64,000 nt of DNA from Azoarcus sp. DD4 (GTDB lineage Bacteria > Pseudomonadota > Gammaproteobacteria > Burkholderiales > Rhodocyclaceae). The position numbers were made by a program, and so were the translations under genes. The notes beneath the pieces were generated by a model that was not told the origin of the DNA, made no database searches, and saw only the letters and a list, made by a program, of their open reading frames with translations. The stretch spans positions 4,278,001 through 4,342,000 of the forward strand of contig NZ_CP022958.1 in the NCBI RefSeq assembly GCF_006496635.1. The letters run 5' to 3'. Below are positions 50,809-58,867 of this stretch, one piece after another (position 1 is the stretch's first letter; each line of letters starts with the position of its first letter).

Positions 50809-50854
50809 TATGGCTGCGACTGGCTGAGGCCGGTCGCAGCGTCACCCCTGCCCC

Positions 50855-51706
50855 ATGCCCGACTACCTCCGCGACCCGGTCGCCTTCTGTACGCTTGCAG
50901 CCCTTCTCGGGCTTTTTGTCGGCAGCTTCCTCAATGTCGTCATCCATCGCCTGCCCAGGATGATGGAGCGCGAATGGCATGCCCAGGCTGCCGAATTGCG
51001 TGGAGACCCCATACCCGAACAGGAGCGCTTCAACCTCGCTACGCCGCGTTCGCGCTGCCCGCATTGCGGCCACCTGATCGGAGCGATCGAGAATATCCCG
51101 GTGGTGAGCTACCTCGTGCTGCGTGGCCGCTGCCGCCACTGCGGAGCCTCCATCGGCAGCCGCTACCCCATCATCGAGGGCTTGAGTGCAGCCCTCTCCG
51201 GCTACGTCGCCTGGCACTTCGGTTTCAGCGTCGCCGCCATCGGTGCCTTGCTGTTCCTGTGGACGATGATCGCGCTGGCCTTTATCGATCTCGACACCCA
51301 GTTGTTGCCGGATCAACTCACACTTCCCCTCCTGTGGCTCGGACTGGCCTTCAACCTAGGCTCAACCTTCTCCGCACTGCCGTCGGCTGTCATTGGCGCA
51401 ATGGCGGGCTATCTGTCGCTATGGTCGGTCTTTTGGCTGTTCAAGCTCGCAACCGGCAAGGAAGGCATGGGCTATGGCGACTTCAAGCTGCTCGGTGCAA
51501 TTGGCGCCTGGCTGGGCTGGAAGATGCTGCCGCTCACCATCCTGCTGTCATCCCTGGTCGGAGCCATCGTCGGGATCGCACTGATACTGCTTGCCCGCCA
51601 TGGCCGCAACGTACCCATTCCCTTCGGCCCGTATCTGGCGGTAGCCGGTATTGTGGCCATGCTTTGGGGCGACAGGATCACCGCACAGTACCTCGGCGCC
51701 TTCTGA
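50855..51706 (+). CDS. pilD: Prepilin peptidase/N-methyltransferase PilD
   Basis: Cleaves the leader of type IV prepilins and related pseudopilins and methylates the new N-terminus. The 283-residue membrane protein has the zinc-binding four-cysteine cytoplasmic domain (CPHCG...CRHCG). It has the two catalytic aspartates of aspartic prepilin peptidases in DLDTQLLPD and in the GMGYGDFKLLGA motif. It follows pilC closely; no clear ribosome site is seen before the ATG at 50855. The coaE and zapD genes that often follow pilD are not here. Confidence 0.96.
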   Translation: MPDYLRDPVAFCTLAALLGLFVGSFLNVVIHRLPRMMEREWHAQAAELRGDPIPEQERFNLATPRSRCPHCGHLIGAIENIPVVSYLVLRGRCRHCGASIGSRYPIIEGLSAALSGYVAWHFGFSVAAIGALLFLWTMIALAFIDLDTQLLPDQLTLPLLWLGLAFNLGSTFSALPSAVIGAMAGYLSLWSVFWLFKLATGKEGMGYGDFKLLGAIGAWLGWKMLPLTILLSSLVGAIVGIALILLARHGRNVPIPFGPYLAVAGIVAMLWGDRITAQYLGAF

Positions 51707-51862
51707 CCGGCTGCGCCGGGTGACTTGAAAACCGGGCGCCCACCCTCATCTGCTGCGCAGCAGTCCGGGACGGTGCGCTGCCGCGCGCACGCCGGACGGC
51801 TGTCGCTTTTTCCTTATGCTGCATTGCGTTAGACTTGCGCACTTGCCTTGCCGGAGGTCGTC

Positions 51863-52123
51863 ATGCCCATTTACGAATACCGTTGCGAAAGCTGTGGGTT
51901 CCAGAAGGAACACCTGCAGAAGATGAGCGATGCACCGCTCGCCACCTGCCCGTCCTGTGGCAAGGAAAGCTATACCAAGCTGCTTTCCGCCGCCGGCTTC
52001 CAGCTCAAGGGCAGCGGTTGGTACGCTACCGATTTCAAGGGCGGCAGCTCCAAGCCGGCCGCCAGCAGCGACAGCGCACCGGCGGCCGGATGCGGCGGCA
52101 GCTGCGCCTGCCACCCGTCCTGA
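51863..52123 (+). CDS. FmdB-family zinc ribbon protein
   Basis: An 86-residue protein with a single zinc ribbon (MPIYEYRCESCGF...LATCPSCGK), the FmdB/CxxC-SSSS regulatory-protein family. The C-terminus is rich in Ser, Ala and Gly and ends with a second cysteine cluster, GCGGSCACHPS, which could bind metal. The role is unknown; FmdB was proposed as a regulator of formamidase/amidase genes. CCGGAGG precedes the ATG. It is 12 bases upstream of the DUF502 gene and likely cotranscribed with it and aspS. Confidence 0.85.
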   Translation: MPIYEYRCESCGFQKEHLQKMSDAPLATCPSCGKESYTKLLSAAGFQLKGSGWYATDFKGGSSKPAASSDSAPAAGCGGSCACHPS

Positions 52124-52135
52124 CCGGCGCGCTCA

Positions 52136-52762
52136 GTGAAGAAGTACTTCATCACCGGCCTGCTGATCTGGATTCCGCTGGCCATCACCTTCATGGTGCT
52201 GGCGTGGATCATCAATACGCTCGACCAGATCCTGCTCTGGCTGCCCAACGGCATGCAGCCGCAGAGCATGTTCGGGATGAACATCCCCGGCATCGGCGTG
52301 CTGCTCAGCATCCTCATCCTGCTGGTCACGGGGCTTGTTGCCGCCAACGTGCTCGGCCAGAAGCTGGTGCAACTTTGGGAAGCCATCCTCGCCCGCATCC
52401 CGGTGGTGAAGTCCATCTACTACAGCGTCAAGCAGGTCTCCGACACGCTTTTTTCCAGCAGTGGGCAGGCCTTCCGCAAGGCGCTGCTGGTGCAGTACCC
52501 GCGTGAAGGCTCCTGGACCATCGCCTTCCTCACCGGCAAACCGGGGGGCGATGCCGCCCATCACCTCGACGGCGACTTCGTTAGCGTCTATGTGCCGACG
52601 ACGCCCAACCCGACCTCCGGCTTCTTCCTGATGATGCCGGCAGCCGACGTCGTCGAGCTCGACATGAGCGTGGACGAAGCCCTGAAATACATCATCTCAA
52701 TGGGCGTGGTTGCACCGCCGGTGCGCAAACCGACCGAACGCCCCGCCCTCCTCAACGAATAA
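52136..52762 (+). CDS. DUF502 inner-membrane protein
   Basis: A 208-residue membrane protein with a GTG start at 52136. Two hydrophobic helices (about residues 4-28 and 50-75) are followed by a conserved cytosolic or periplasmic domain with ARIPVVKSIYYSVKQV, VQYPREGSWTIAFLTG and VYVPTTPNPTSGFFLMM. These blocks mark DUF502, a family without an agreed function. It lies between the FmdB gene and aspS, an association seen in other betaproteobacteria as far as I recall. Confidence 0.85.
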   Translation: MKKYFITGLLIWIPLAITFMVLAWIINTLDQILLWLPNGMQPQSMFGMNIPGIGVLLSILILLVTGLVAANVLGQKLVQLWEAILARIPVVKSIYYSVKQVSDTLFSSSGQAFRKALLVQYPREGSWTIAFLTGKPGGDAAHHLDGDFVSVYVPTTPNPTSGFFLMMPAADVVELDMSVDEALKYIISMGVVAPPVRKPTERPALLNE

Positions 52763-52821
52763 ACGTCACACACCACGCCGCACGGCCAGTTGGGCCGCGC
52801 GGAACAGTCGGAAACCACACC

Positions 52822-54621
52822 ATGCGAACTCAATACTGCGGCCAAGTCACCGCCGCCGACCTCGACCAGATCGTTACCCTGTGCGGCTGGGTCCACCGCC
52901 GCCGCGACCACGGCGGGGTAATCTTCATCGACCTGCGCGACCGCGAAGGCCTCGTCCAGGTGGTGTGTGACCCGGACCGTCCCGACATGTTCAAGACCGC
53001 CGAATCGGTGCGCAACGAATTCGTGCTGAAGATGACCGGCAAGGTGCGCCGCCGTCCCGCCGGCACCGAGAACACCAACCTCACCTCCGGCGAGATCGAA
53101 GTGCTGTGCCACGAGATCGAGGTGCTCAACACCTCGGCCACACCGCCCTTCCAGCTCGACGACGAGAACCTGTCCGAGACCGTCCGCCTGACCAACCGCG
53201 TCATCGACCTGCGCCGCCCGCAGATGCAGAAGAACCTGATGCTGCGCTACAAGGTGGCGATGGCCTTCCGCCGCTTCCTCGACGGCGCCGGCTTCATCGA
53301 CGTCGAAACGCCGATGCTCACCAAGAGCACGCCGGAAGGCGCGCGCGACTACCTGGTGCCCTCGCGCGTGCATCCGGGCCAGTTCTTCGCGCTGCCGCAG
53401 TCGCCGCAGCTCTTCAAGCAGCTGCTGATGGTGGCCGGCTTCGACCGCTACTACCAGATCACCAAGTGCTTCCGCGACGAGGACCTGCGCGCCGACCGCC
53501 AGCCGGAATTCACCCAGGTCGATATCGAAACCTCTTTCCTCAACGAAACCGAGATCACCGCGTTGATGGAGGAGATGATCCGCTTCGTGTTCAAGGAATC
53601 GCTCGGCGTCGAGCTGCCCGCGCCCTTCCCGCGCATGACCTACGCTGAAGCGATGCGCCGCTACGGCTCGGACAAGCCGGACCTGCGCGTCACGCTGGAA
53701 CTCACCGAAGTCACCGACCTGATGAAGGACGTGGCCTTCAAGGTCTTCTCCGGCCCGGCCAACAGCGGCGGTCGCGTGGCGGCGATGCGGGTCCCCGGCG
53801 GTGCCACCCTGACCCGCGGCGAGATCGACGAATACACCAAGTTCGTCGCCATCTACGGCGCCAAGGGCCTGGCCTACATCAAGGTGAACGACGTCAGCCA
53901 GCCCAACGAAGCCGGCTTGCAGTCGCCCATCGTGAAGAACCTCTCCGAAGCCGCGCTGCGCGGCGTGCTCGAGCGGACCGGCGCCCAGTCCGGCGACCTC
54001 ATCTTCTTCGGTGCCGACAAGACCAAGGTGGTGAACGACGCCATCGGCGCGCTGCGCATCAAGCTCGGCCATGAAAAGGGCTACGTCACCGGCGACGCCT
54101 GGCGCCCGCTGTGGGTGGTCGACTTCCCGATGTTCGAGTATGACGAGGACGACAAGCGCTGGACCGCCTGCCACCACCCCTTCACCAGCCCCAAGGACGA
54201 GCACGTCGAGTTGCTCAAGACCAATCCGGGCGAGTGCCTGGCCAAGGCCTACGACCTGGCCTTGAACGGCTGGGAAATCGGTGGCGGTTCGGTGCGTATC
54301 CACCGTGCCGACGTGCAGGCCACGGTATTCGAGGCGCTCAACATCGGCGCCGAAGAACAGCAGGTCAAGTTCGGCTTCCTGCTCGACGCGCTCAAGTTCG
54401 GCGCGCCGCCGCACGGCGGCCTTGCGTTCGGTCTCGACCGCGTGGTCACCATGATGGCCGGCGCCGAATCCATCCGCGACGTCATCGCCTTCCCCAAGAC
54501 GCAGCGTGCCCAGTGCCTGCTGACCAACGCCCCGGGCGAAGTCGACGAGAAACAGCTCCGCGAACTGCACATCCGCCTGCGCCAGAAGGTGGAAACGCAG
54601 GTCGAAGTCGGCAAGAGCTGA
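52822..54621 (+). CDS. aspS: Aspartyl-tRNA synthetase
   Basis: Charges tRNA-Asp, and possibly tRNA-Asn if it is the non-discriminating form. The 599-residue class II synthetase has the N-terminal OB-fold anticodon domain (TLCGWVHRRRDHGGVIFIDLRD), the catalytic core with FIDVETPMLTKSTPEGARDYLVPSR, the bacterial GAD insert (about 290-420), and motif 3 GLAFGLDRVV near the end. Whether it discriminates against tRNA-Asn depends on whether asnS or gatCAB exists elsewhere. A terminator follows. Confidence 0.97.
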   Translation: MRTQYCGQVTAADLDQIVTLCGWVHRRRDHGGVIFIDLRDREGLVQVVCDPDRPDMFKTAESVRNEFVLKMTGKVRRRPAGTENTNLTSGEIEVLCHEIEVLNTSATPPFQLDDENLSETVRLTNRVIDLRRPQMQKNLMLRYKVAMAFRRFLDGAGFIDVETPMLTKSTPEGARDYLVPSRVHPGQFFALPQSPQLFKQLLMVAGFDRYYQITKCFRDEDLRADRQPEFTQVDIETSFLNETEITALMEEMIRFVFKESLGVELPAPFPRMTYAEAMRRYGSDKPDLRVTLELTEVTDLMKDVAFKVFSGPANSGGRVAAMRVPGGATLTRGEIDEYTKFVAIYGAKGLAYIKVNDVSQPNEAGLQSPIVKNLSEAALRGVLERTGAQSGDLIFFGADKTKVVNDAIGALRIKLGHEKGYVTGDAWRPLWVVDFPMFEYDEDDKRWTACHHPFTSPKDEHVELLKTNPGECLAKAYDLALNGWEIGGGSVRIHRADVQATVFEALNIGAEEQQVKFGFLLDALKFGAPPHGGLAFGLDRVVTMMAGAESIRDVIAFPKTQRAQCLLTNAPGEVDEKQLRELHIRLRQKVETQVEVGKS

Positions 54622-54659
54622 AGCAGAGGCCCATTCGCTCCGGCGAAGACCCGACCGGA

Positions 54660-54690
54660 AAGGCGGTGGCGCAAGCCCCGCCTTTTGTTT
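54660..54690 (+). terminator. Intrinsic terminator after aspS
   Basis: AAGGCGG pairs with CCGCCTT and an inner GGC pairs with GCC around a GCAA loop, with one bulged T. The stem is followed by TTGTTT. Confidence 0.75.
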
Positions 54691-54804
54691 TGGAAGGCCC
54701 TCCCAGGCGGCCGGACAAAAGCGCGACTGCCTCTTCAGGTTTTGGGGCTGCTTGCCGTAAGCTTCTCCGGAGCCGCAAGCCGCGGCCGACAAGGCATATC
54801 GACC

Positions 54805-56457
54805 ATGGCATCACTCGATCGTCTCAGCGTACTGGTCGTCGAAAGCCAACCGACCATGCGCACTCAATTGCGCACCATGCTGTCTTCCATCGGCATGGAC
54901 GATGTCAACTTTGCGGTTTCGGCCGGCATGGCGGTCCGCCGGCTGCGCGAAAGGCGCTACGACCTCATCCTCTGCGAATACCACCTGGGCGAGGGCCAGG
55001 ACGGCCAGCATCTGCTCGAAGACCTGCGCGGCCACGAAATCATCCCGCTCGCGACGCTCTTCATCATGATCACCGGCGAACGGAACTACGACAGGGTGAT
55101 CAGCGCGGCCGAGCTCGCGCCGAACGACTACATCCTCAAGCCGCTGACATCCGAAACCCTGCGCGTGCGCCTCCTCCGGGCGGTGGAAAAACGCGAGGCC
55201 TTTCTCCCTGCATGGCGACTGCTGGAAATGGGCGACATCGTCGAGGCCATCGCCTATTGCGAGCAGACCGAGAACACCCATCCGCAGTACATCATCGACC
55301 TGTTGCGGCTTGAGGCCGAACTCCACGCCATGCTGGGCCACGCCGACCAGGCCGAGGCGTTGTACCGGCAGATACTCGAGTCGCGGGCGATCCCGTGGGC
55401 GCGACTGGGGCTCGCCCGCATGCTCCTGCAGAAGAAGCAGCATGCCGAGGCCGAAGAACTGCTCGACGCCCTGATCGCCGAGAACGAGAACTACATCGAC
55501 GCCTACGACCTCCTCGCCCGTCTGCATGAGGAAGCCGGTCAGCTCGAACTCGCCCGCGTATCGCTCCAGGCCGCCACCGCGCGTTCACCTCATCGCCTCG
55601 CCCGCCTGCGCCATCTCGGCGAGGTTTCGCTCGAACTGGGCGACGCCAGCACGGCCGAAACGGTCATGGCCGAGGTCGTCCGTAAAGGCAAGTATTCGGA
55701 CTTCCGCGATCCGGAAGACCATGTTCGTCTCGTCCAGGCGCAACTGACCCAGGGCAAGCTCGACGAGGCAGCGAGCACCATCACCGACCTCGACAAGAGC
55801 ATGGGGCATCAGCCCAAGGCGATCTTGTGCAAGGCACTGTCCACCGCCCTGCTGTGCGCCCGCCAGGGCGACGTCCCGCGCGCCCAGGAAGCGCTCCTCA
55901 TTGCAGCCCGCAGCAGCGGCGGCGCCTCGCAGTTGTCCGTTGCGCTCAAGCAGGAACTGGTCAAGGCCTGCGTGGACAACAACCTCGGCACGGCCGCCAG
56001 CGAAGTGGCCATGGACATCCTGCGTCACGCCGGCGACGATCAGACCATCGAATCGACCCGTGCGATGCTTGAATCGCGCGGGCTGGCCCAATTGTCGCAA
56101 CAGATAGAGCAGCGCATCCAGGCCGAGGTCAAATCCCTGATCGCCACCGGCGCCGACAAGGCCCGTGCCGGTGATTACGATGGCGCAGTCACCGAGATGA
56201 TGAACGCCGCCCGCAAGATGCCGGGCAACCCGCACGTACTCTTCAACGCAGCGCTCGCACTGCTGCGCCATATCGAGCATCGCGGCTGGAACGACCGCTT
56301 CGCCAGCCAGGCGCGCAACCTCATCGAGCGCGCCCGCAAGCTTTCGCCCGGCTACCCCAAGCTCGCCGCCATCGGCGAGTTCATGCACACGCTGATCCAG
56401 CACTACGGCGTGCGCCCTGCCACCACATCGCCTGCCCGGCGGACGCCAGTACCGTAA
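54805..56457 (+). CDS. TPR protein with degenerate receiver domain
   Basis: A 550-residue cytoplasmic protein. The N-terminal 125 residues have the CheY fold, but the usual phospho-acceptor Asp is replaced by E58 in LILCEYHLGEGQDGQ. The acidic pair is reduced to ES in VLVVESQPTMR. The conserved Thr (MITGER) and Lys (YILKPL) remain. Related TPR response regulators normally have Asp at the acceptor site. The rest is about eight TPR-like helical repeats (for example YRQILESRAIPWARLGLARMLL). It may be locked in an active-like state or signal without phosphorylation. The next gene, a barnase-like RNase, starts 22 bases after its stop. Confidence 0.8.
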   Translation: MASLDRLSVLVVESQPTMRTQLRTMLSSIGMDDVNFAVSAGMAVRRLRERRYDLILCEYHLGEGQDGQHLLEDLRGHEIIPLATLFIMITGERNYDRVISAAELAPNDYILKPLTSETLRVRLLRAVEKREAFLPAWRLLEMGDIVEAIAYCEQTENTHPQYIIDLLRLEAELHAMLGHADQAEALYRQILESRAIPWARLGLARMLLQKKQHAEAEELLDALIAENENYIDAYDLLARLHEEAGQLELARVSLQAATARSPHRLARLRHLGEVSLELGDASTAETVMAEVVRKGKYSDFRDPEDHVRLVQAQLTQGKLDEAASTITDLDKSMGHQPKAILCKALSTALLCARQGDVPRAQEALLIAARSSGGASQLSVALKQELVKACVDNNLGTAASEVAMDILRHAGDDQTIESTRAMLESRGLAQLSQQIEQRIQAEVKSLIATGADKARAGDYDGAVTEMMNAARKMPGNPHVLFNAALALLRHIEHRGWNDRFASQARNLIERARKLSPGYPKLAAIGEFMHTLIQHYGVRPATTSPARRTPVP

Positions 56458-56479
56458 TCCCCGCTGGAACTCACCCACG

Positions 56480-56845
56480 ATGCTGCGCAACACCCTGTTC
56501 CGCCTGCTCGCTGCGTTCGCGCTCACCATCCTGCTCGGCGGCTGCTTTTCCGACAGCAAATCCGGTGTCGATCCGGCTGCGCTGCCGGCCGAAGCCATTA
56601 CAACCCTGCAACTCATCGACCGCGGCGGCCCTTTCCCCTACCGCAAGGACGGCACCGTGTTCCAGAACCGCGAGCGCCTGCTGCCCGACAAACCGCGCGG
56701 CTACTACCGCGAATACACCGTGCCGACACCCGGCGAGCGCGACCGCGGTGCGAGACGCATCGTCACCGGCGGCAATCCGCCGACGAGCTACTACTACACC
56801 GACGACCACTATCGCAGCTTCCGCCTGATCCAGCCTCGTCCATGA
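56480..56845 (+). CDS. Barnase-family ribonuclease, lipoprotein form
   Basis: A 121-residue protein of the N1/T1/barnase RNase family. The signal peptide ends in a lipobox (LLGGC, lipidated cysteine C22), so the mature enzyme should be membrane-anchored on the periplasmic side or exported. The barnase core is easily aligned: DGTVFQNRERLLPDKP, the general base E78 in YYREYTV, arginines R87 and R93 in GERDRGARRIVTG, and the general acid H110 in TDDHYRSF. All catalytic residues appear intact. Its stop overlaps the barstar start (ATGA), the usual toxin-inhibitor coupling. Confidence 0.85.
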   Translation: MLRNTLFRLLAAFALTILLGGCFSDSKSGVDPAALPAEAITTLQLIDRGGPFPYRKDGTVFQNRERLLPDKPRGYYREYTVPTPGERDRGARRIVTGGNPPTSYYYTDDHYRSFRLIQPRP

Positions 56846-57285
56846 ACACCCCTTCCTCCAGTACGCTGCCCGCCCTCCTCGCCGACACCACCCGCGCCGG
56901 CGTGCGCCCGCTCCCCATCGGCAGCGCCGACCGCCTGCTCGCCGCAGCCACGCAGCTCGGCTACTGTGCCCGCAGCATCGACCTCGGCGCCTGCGCGGAC
57001 AAGGCCGCGCTGCTCCAGCGCATGGCCGATGCGCTGAGCTTTCCCCAGTGGTTCGGTCACAACTGGGATGCGCTCGCCGACTGCCTCGGCGATCTTTCCT
57101 GGGTGCCGGCACCCGGCTACGTCCTGCTGCTGAGGCATGCCGCCGACCTGCGCAACCGGCAAGCCGACGACTTCGGCATCGCACTCGACATCCTGCGCGA
57201 GGCAAGCCAAGCGTGGGCGGAACAGAAGGTGCCCTTCTGGGCCTTCCTGGATCTGGCAGCACCCGGCGACGGCACCGGCCTGTAG
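56842..57285 (+). CDS. Barstar-family RNase inhibitor
   Basis: A 147-residue cytoplasmic inhibitor of barnase-like RNases. The barstar core has FPQWFGHNWDALADCLGDL, where D76 and D80 align with the barnase-contacting D35 and D39 of Bacillus barstar. E120 in DILREA aligns with E76. The W38 position is Ala here. An N-terminal extension of about 45 residues precedes the core. The start overlaps the RNase stop by four bases. The inhibitor would protect the cytoplasm from RNase that fails to be exported or enters from kin. Confidence 0.88.
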   Translation: MNTPSSSTLPALLADTTRAGVRPLPIGSADRLLAAATQLGYCARSIDLGACADKAALLQRMADALSFPQWFGHNWDALADCLGDLSWVPAPGYVLLLRHAADLRNRQADDFGIALDILREASQAWAEQKVPFWAFLDLAAPGDGTGL

Positions 57286-57326
57286 TCGTTCTCGTTTCCC
57301 ATCGTACGCGGACAGCCCTTCCGGCT

Positions 57327-57354
57327 CTTGAAATGCCCCAACCCGGTCCTATAT
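57327..57354 (+). promoter_or_regulatory. Sigma-32-type heat-shock promoter for hsp20
   Basis: CTTGAAA, a perfect sigma-32 -35 element, is followed after 14 bases by CCTATAT, close to the CCCCATnT -10. It lies about 50 bases before the small heat-shock protein gene. Confidence 0.7.
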
Positions 57355-57401
57355 TCGGGGTGAGGCGACAAGCCCGATAGCGCACAACGAGGAGATGACA
57401 A

Positions 57402-57824
57402 ATGAGCAATCTGATCCGTCGTGACCCCCTGGACGACTTCTTCCGCGGTTTCTTCGTGCGGCCGGTCGAATTCGGTTCCGGCAGCAACGCCGGCGAAGTC
57501 CCGCAGATGCGGGTCGACGTAAAGGAAGACCCGGAAGGCTATGCGGTGCATGCCGAGCTGCCGGGGATGAAGAAGGAAGACATCCACGTCCACATCGATG
57601 GTCCCGTGGTGTCGATCAGCGCCGAACGCAAGCAGGAGAGCGAAACCAAGGAAGGTGAGCGCGTGCTTCGCACCGAGCGCTACTTCGGCAAGGTGTCGCG
57701 CAGCTTCCAACTCGGCCAGGACATCGATGAAGCACGTGCCACCGCCAAGTTCAACGATGGCGTGCTGGAACTGACGCTGCCGAAGAAGGCCGAAGCGCAG
57801 GCGAAGCGGCTGACGATCGCCTGA
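57402..57824 (+). CDS. Small heat-shock protein (Hsp20/alpha-crystallin)
   Basis: A 140-residue ATP-independent chaperone that holds unfolding proteins. The alpha-crystallin domain runs from about residue 37 to 130, with YAVHAELPGMKKEDIHVHIDG and the A-x-x-x-n-G-v-L motif ATAKFNDGVLELTLPK near the end. The short N-terminal arm (LIRRDPLDDFFRGFFVRP) is typical for oligomer assembly. The C-terminal IxI motif is not obvious beyond LTIA. GAGGAGAT precedes the ATG. A sigma-32-like promoter is upstream and a terminator follows, so it is a monocistronic heat-shock gene. Confidence 0.95.
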   Translation: MSNLIRRDPLDDFFRGFFVRPVEFGSGSNAGEVPQMRVDVKEDPEGYAVHAELPGMKKEDIHVHIDGPVVSISAERKQESETKEGERVLRTERYFGKVSRSFQLGQDIDEARATAKFNDGVLELTLPKKAEAQAKRLTIA

Positions 57825-57850
57825 TCACCATCCGCAGATCGACACGGCAG

Positions 57851-57879
57851 GCGGAAGACCGCACGGTCTTCCGCTTTTT
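57851..57879 (+). terminator. Intrinsic terminator after hsp20
   Basis: A ten-base-pair stem (GCGGAAGACC with GGTCTTCCGC) encloses the four-base loop GCAC and is followed by five T residues. Confidence 0.93.
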
Positions 57880-57929
57880 GTTTGCCCCCTCGGCCACTAC
57901 AATCGGCAGACTGTTTCCGGAGAAACCCG

Positions 57930-58829
57930 ATGTCCGCTGAAAGCCGCACCGACGCCGTCACCCCCGCCCGCAAGGCCGAGATCCTTGCCGAAGCCCTGCC
58001 CTACATCAAGCGCTTCTTCGACAAGACCATCGTCATCAAGTATGGCGGCAACGCCATGACCGACCCCCACCTCAAGGATTGTTTCGCGCGCGACGTGGTG
58101 CTGCTCAAGCTCGTCGGCCTCAACCCTGTGGTGGTGCACGGCGGCGGCCCGCAGATCGAGAATCTGCTCACCCGCGTCGGCAAGAAGGGCGAGTTCATCC
58201 AGGGCATGCGCGTCACCGACGCCGAGACCATGGAGGTCGTCGAAATGGTGCTCGGTGGCCAGGTAAACAAGGAGATCGTCAGCCTCATCAACCAGCACGG
58301 CGGCAAGGCCGTCGGCCTCACCGGCAAGGACGCGAGCTTCATCCGCGCCAAGAAGCTGCTGATGCAGAAGCTGGACGCGCCGGGCGATGTCATCGACGTC
58401 GGCCAGGTGGGCGAGATCACCAGCATCGACCCCAGCCTCATCTCCTTCCTCGACCAGGGCGACTTCATCCCGGTGATTGCCCCGATCGGAGTCGGCGAAA
58501 ACGGCGAGACCTACAACATCAATGCGGACGTCGTCGCCGGCAAGCTCGCTGAGATCCTCAAGGCGGAAAAGCTGGTGCTGCTGACCAACACCCCGGGCGT
58601 GCTGGACAAGGCCGGCAACCTGCTCACCGGCCTGACCCCGCGCCAGATCGACGATCTCGTCGCCGACGGCACGCTCTCCGGCGGCATGCTGCCCAAGATC
58701 GGCTCGGCGCTCGACGCCGCGCGCAATGGCGTGAAGTCGGTGCACATCATCGACGGCCGCGTCGAACATTGCCTGCTGCTGGAGATCCTCACCGATCATG
58801 GTGTCGGCACGATGATCAAGAGCAAGTAG
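57930..58829 (+). CDS. argB: Acetylglutamate kinase
   Basis: Phosphorylates N-acetylglutamate, the second step of arginine synthesis and the usual feedback point. The 299-residue product has the amino-acid kinase fold: KTIVIKYGGNAM at the start, HGGGPQIENLL, and NINADVVAGKLAEILKAEKLVLLTNTPGVLD. The N-terminal helix before the kinase domain (ARKAEILAEALPYIKRF) is the one that in arginine-sensitive enzymes makes hexamers, so arginine inhibition is likely. The ATG at 57930 has CCGGAGA upstream. Confidence 0.97.
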   Translation: MSAESRTDAVTPARKAEILAEALPYIKRFFDKTIVIKYGGNAMTDPHLKDCFARDVVLLKLVGLNPVVVHGGGPQIENLLTRVGKKGEFIQGMRVTDAETMEVVEMVLGGQVNKEIVSLINQHGGKAVGLTGKDASFIRAKKLLMQKLDAPGDVIDVGQVGEITSIDPSLISFLDQGDFIPVIAPIGVGENGETYNINADVVAGKLAEILKAEKLVLLTNTPGVLDKAGNLLTGLTPRQIDDLVADGTLSGGMLPKIGSALDAARNGVKSVHIIDGRVEHCLLLEILTDHGVGTMIKSK

Positions 58830-58867
58830 GCGCCTCCTTCCCGACACCGCGCCGGCGCGCTGGCCCC

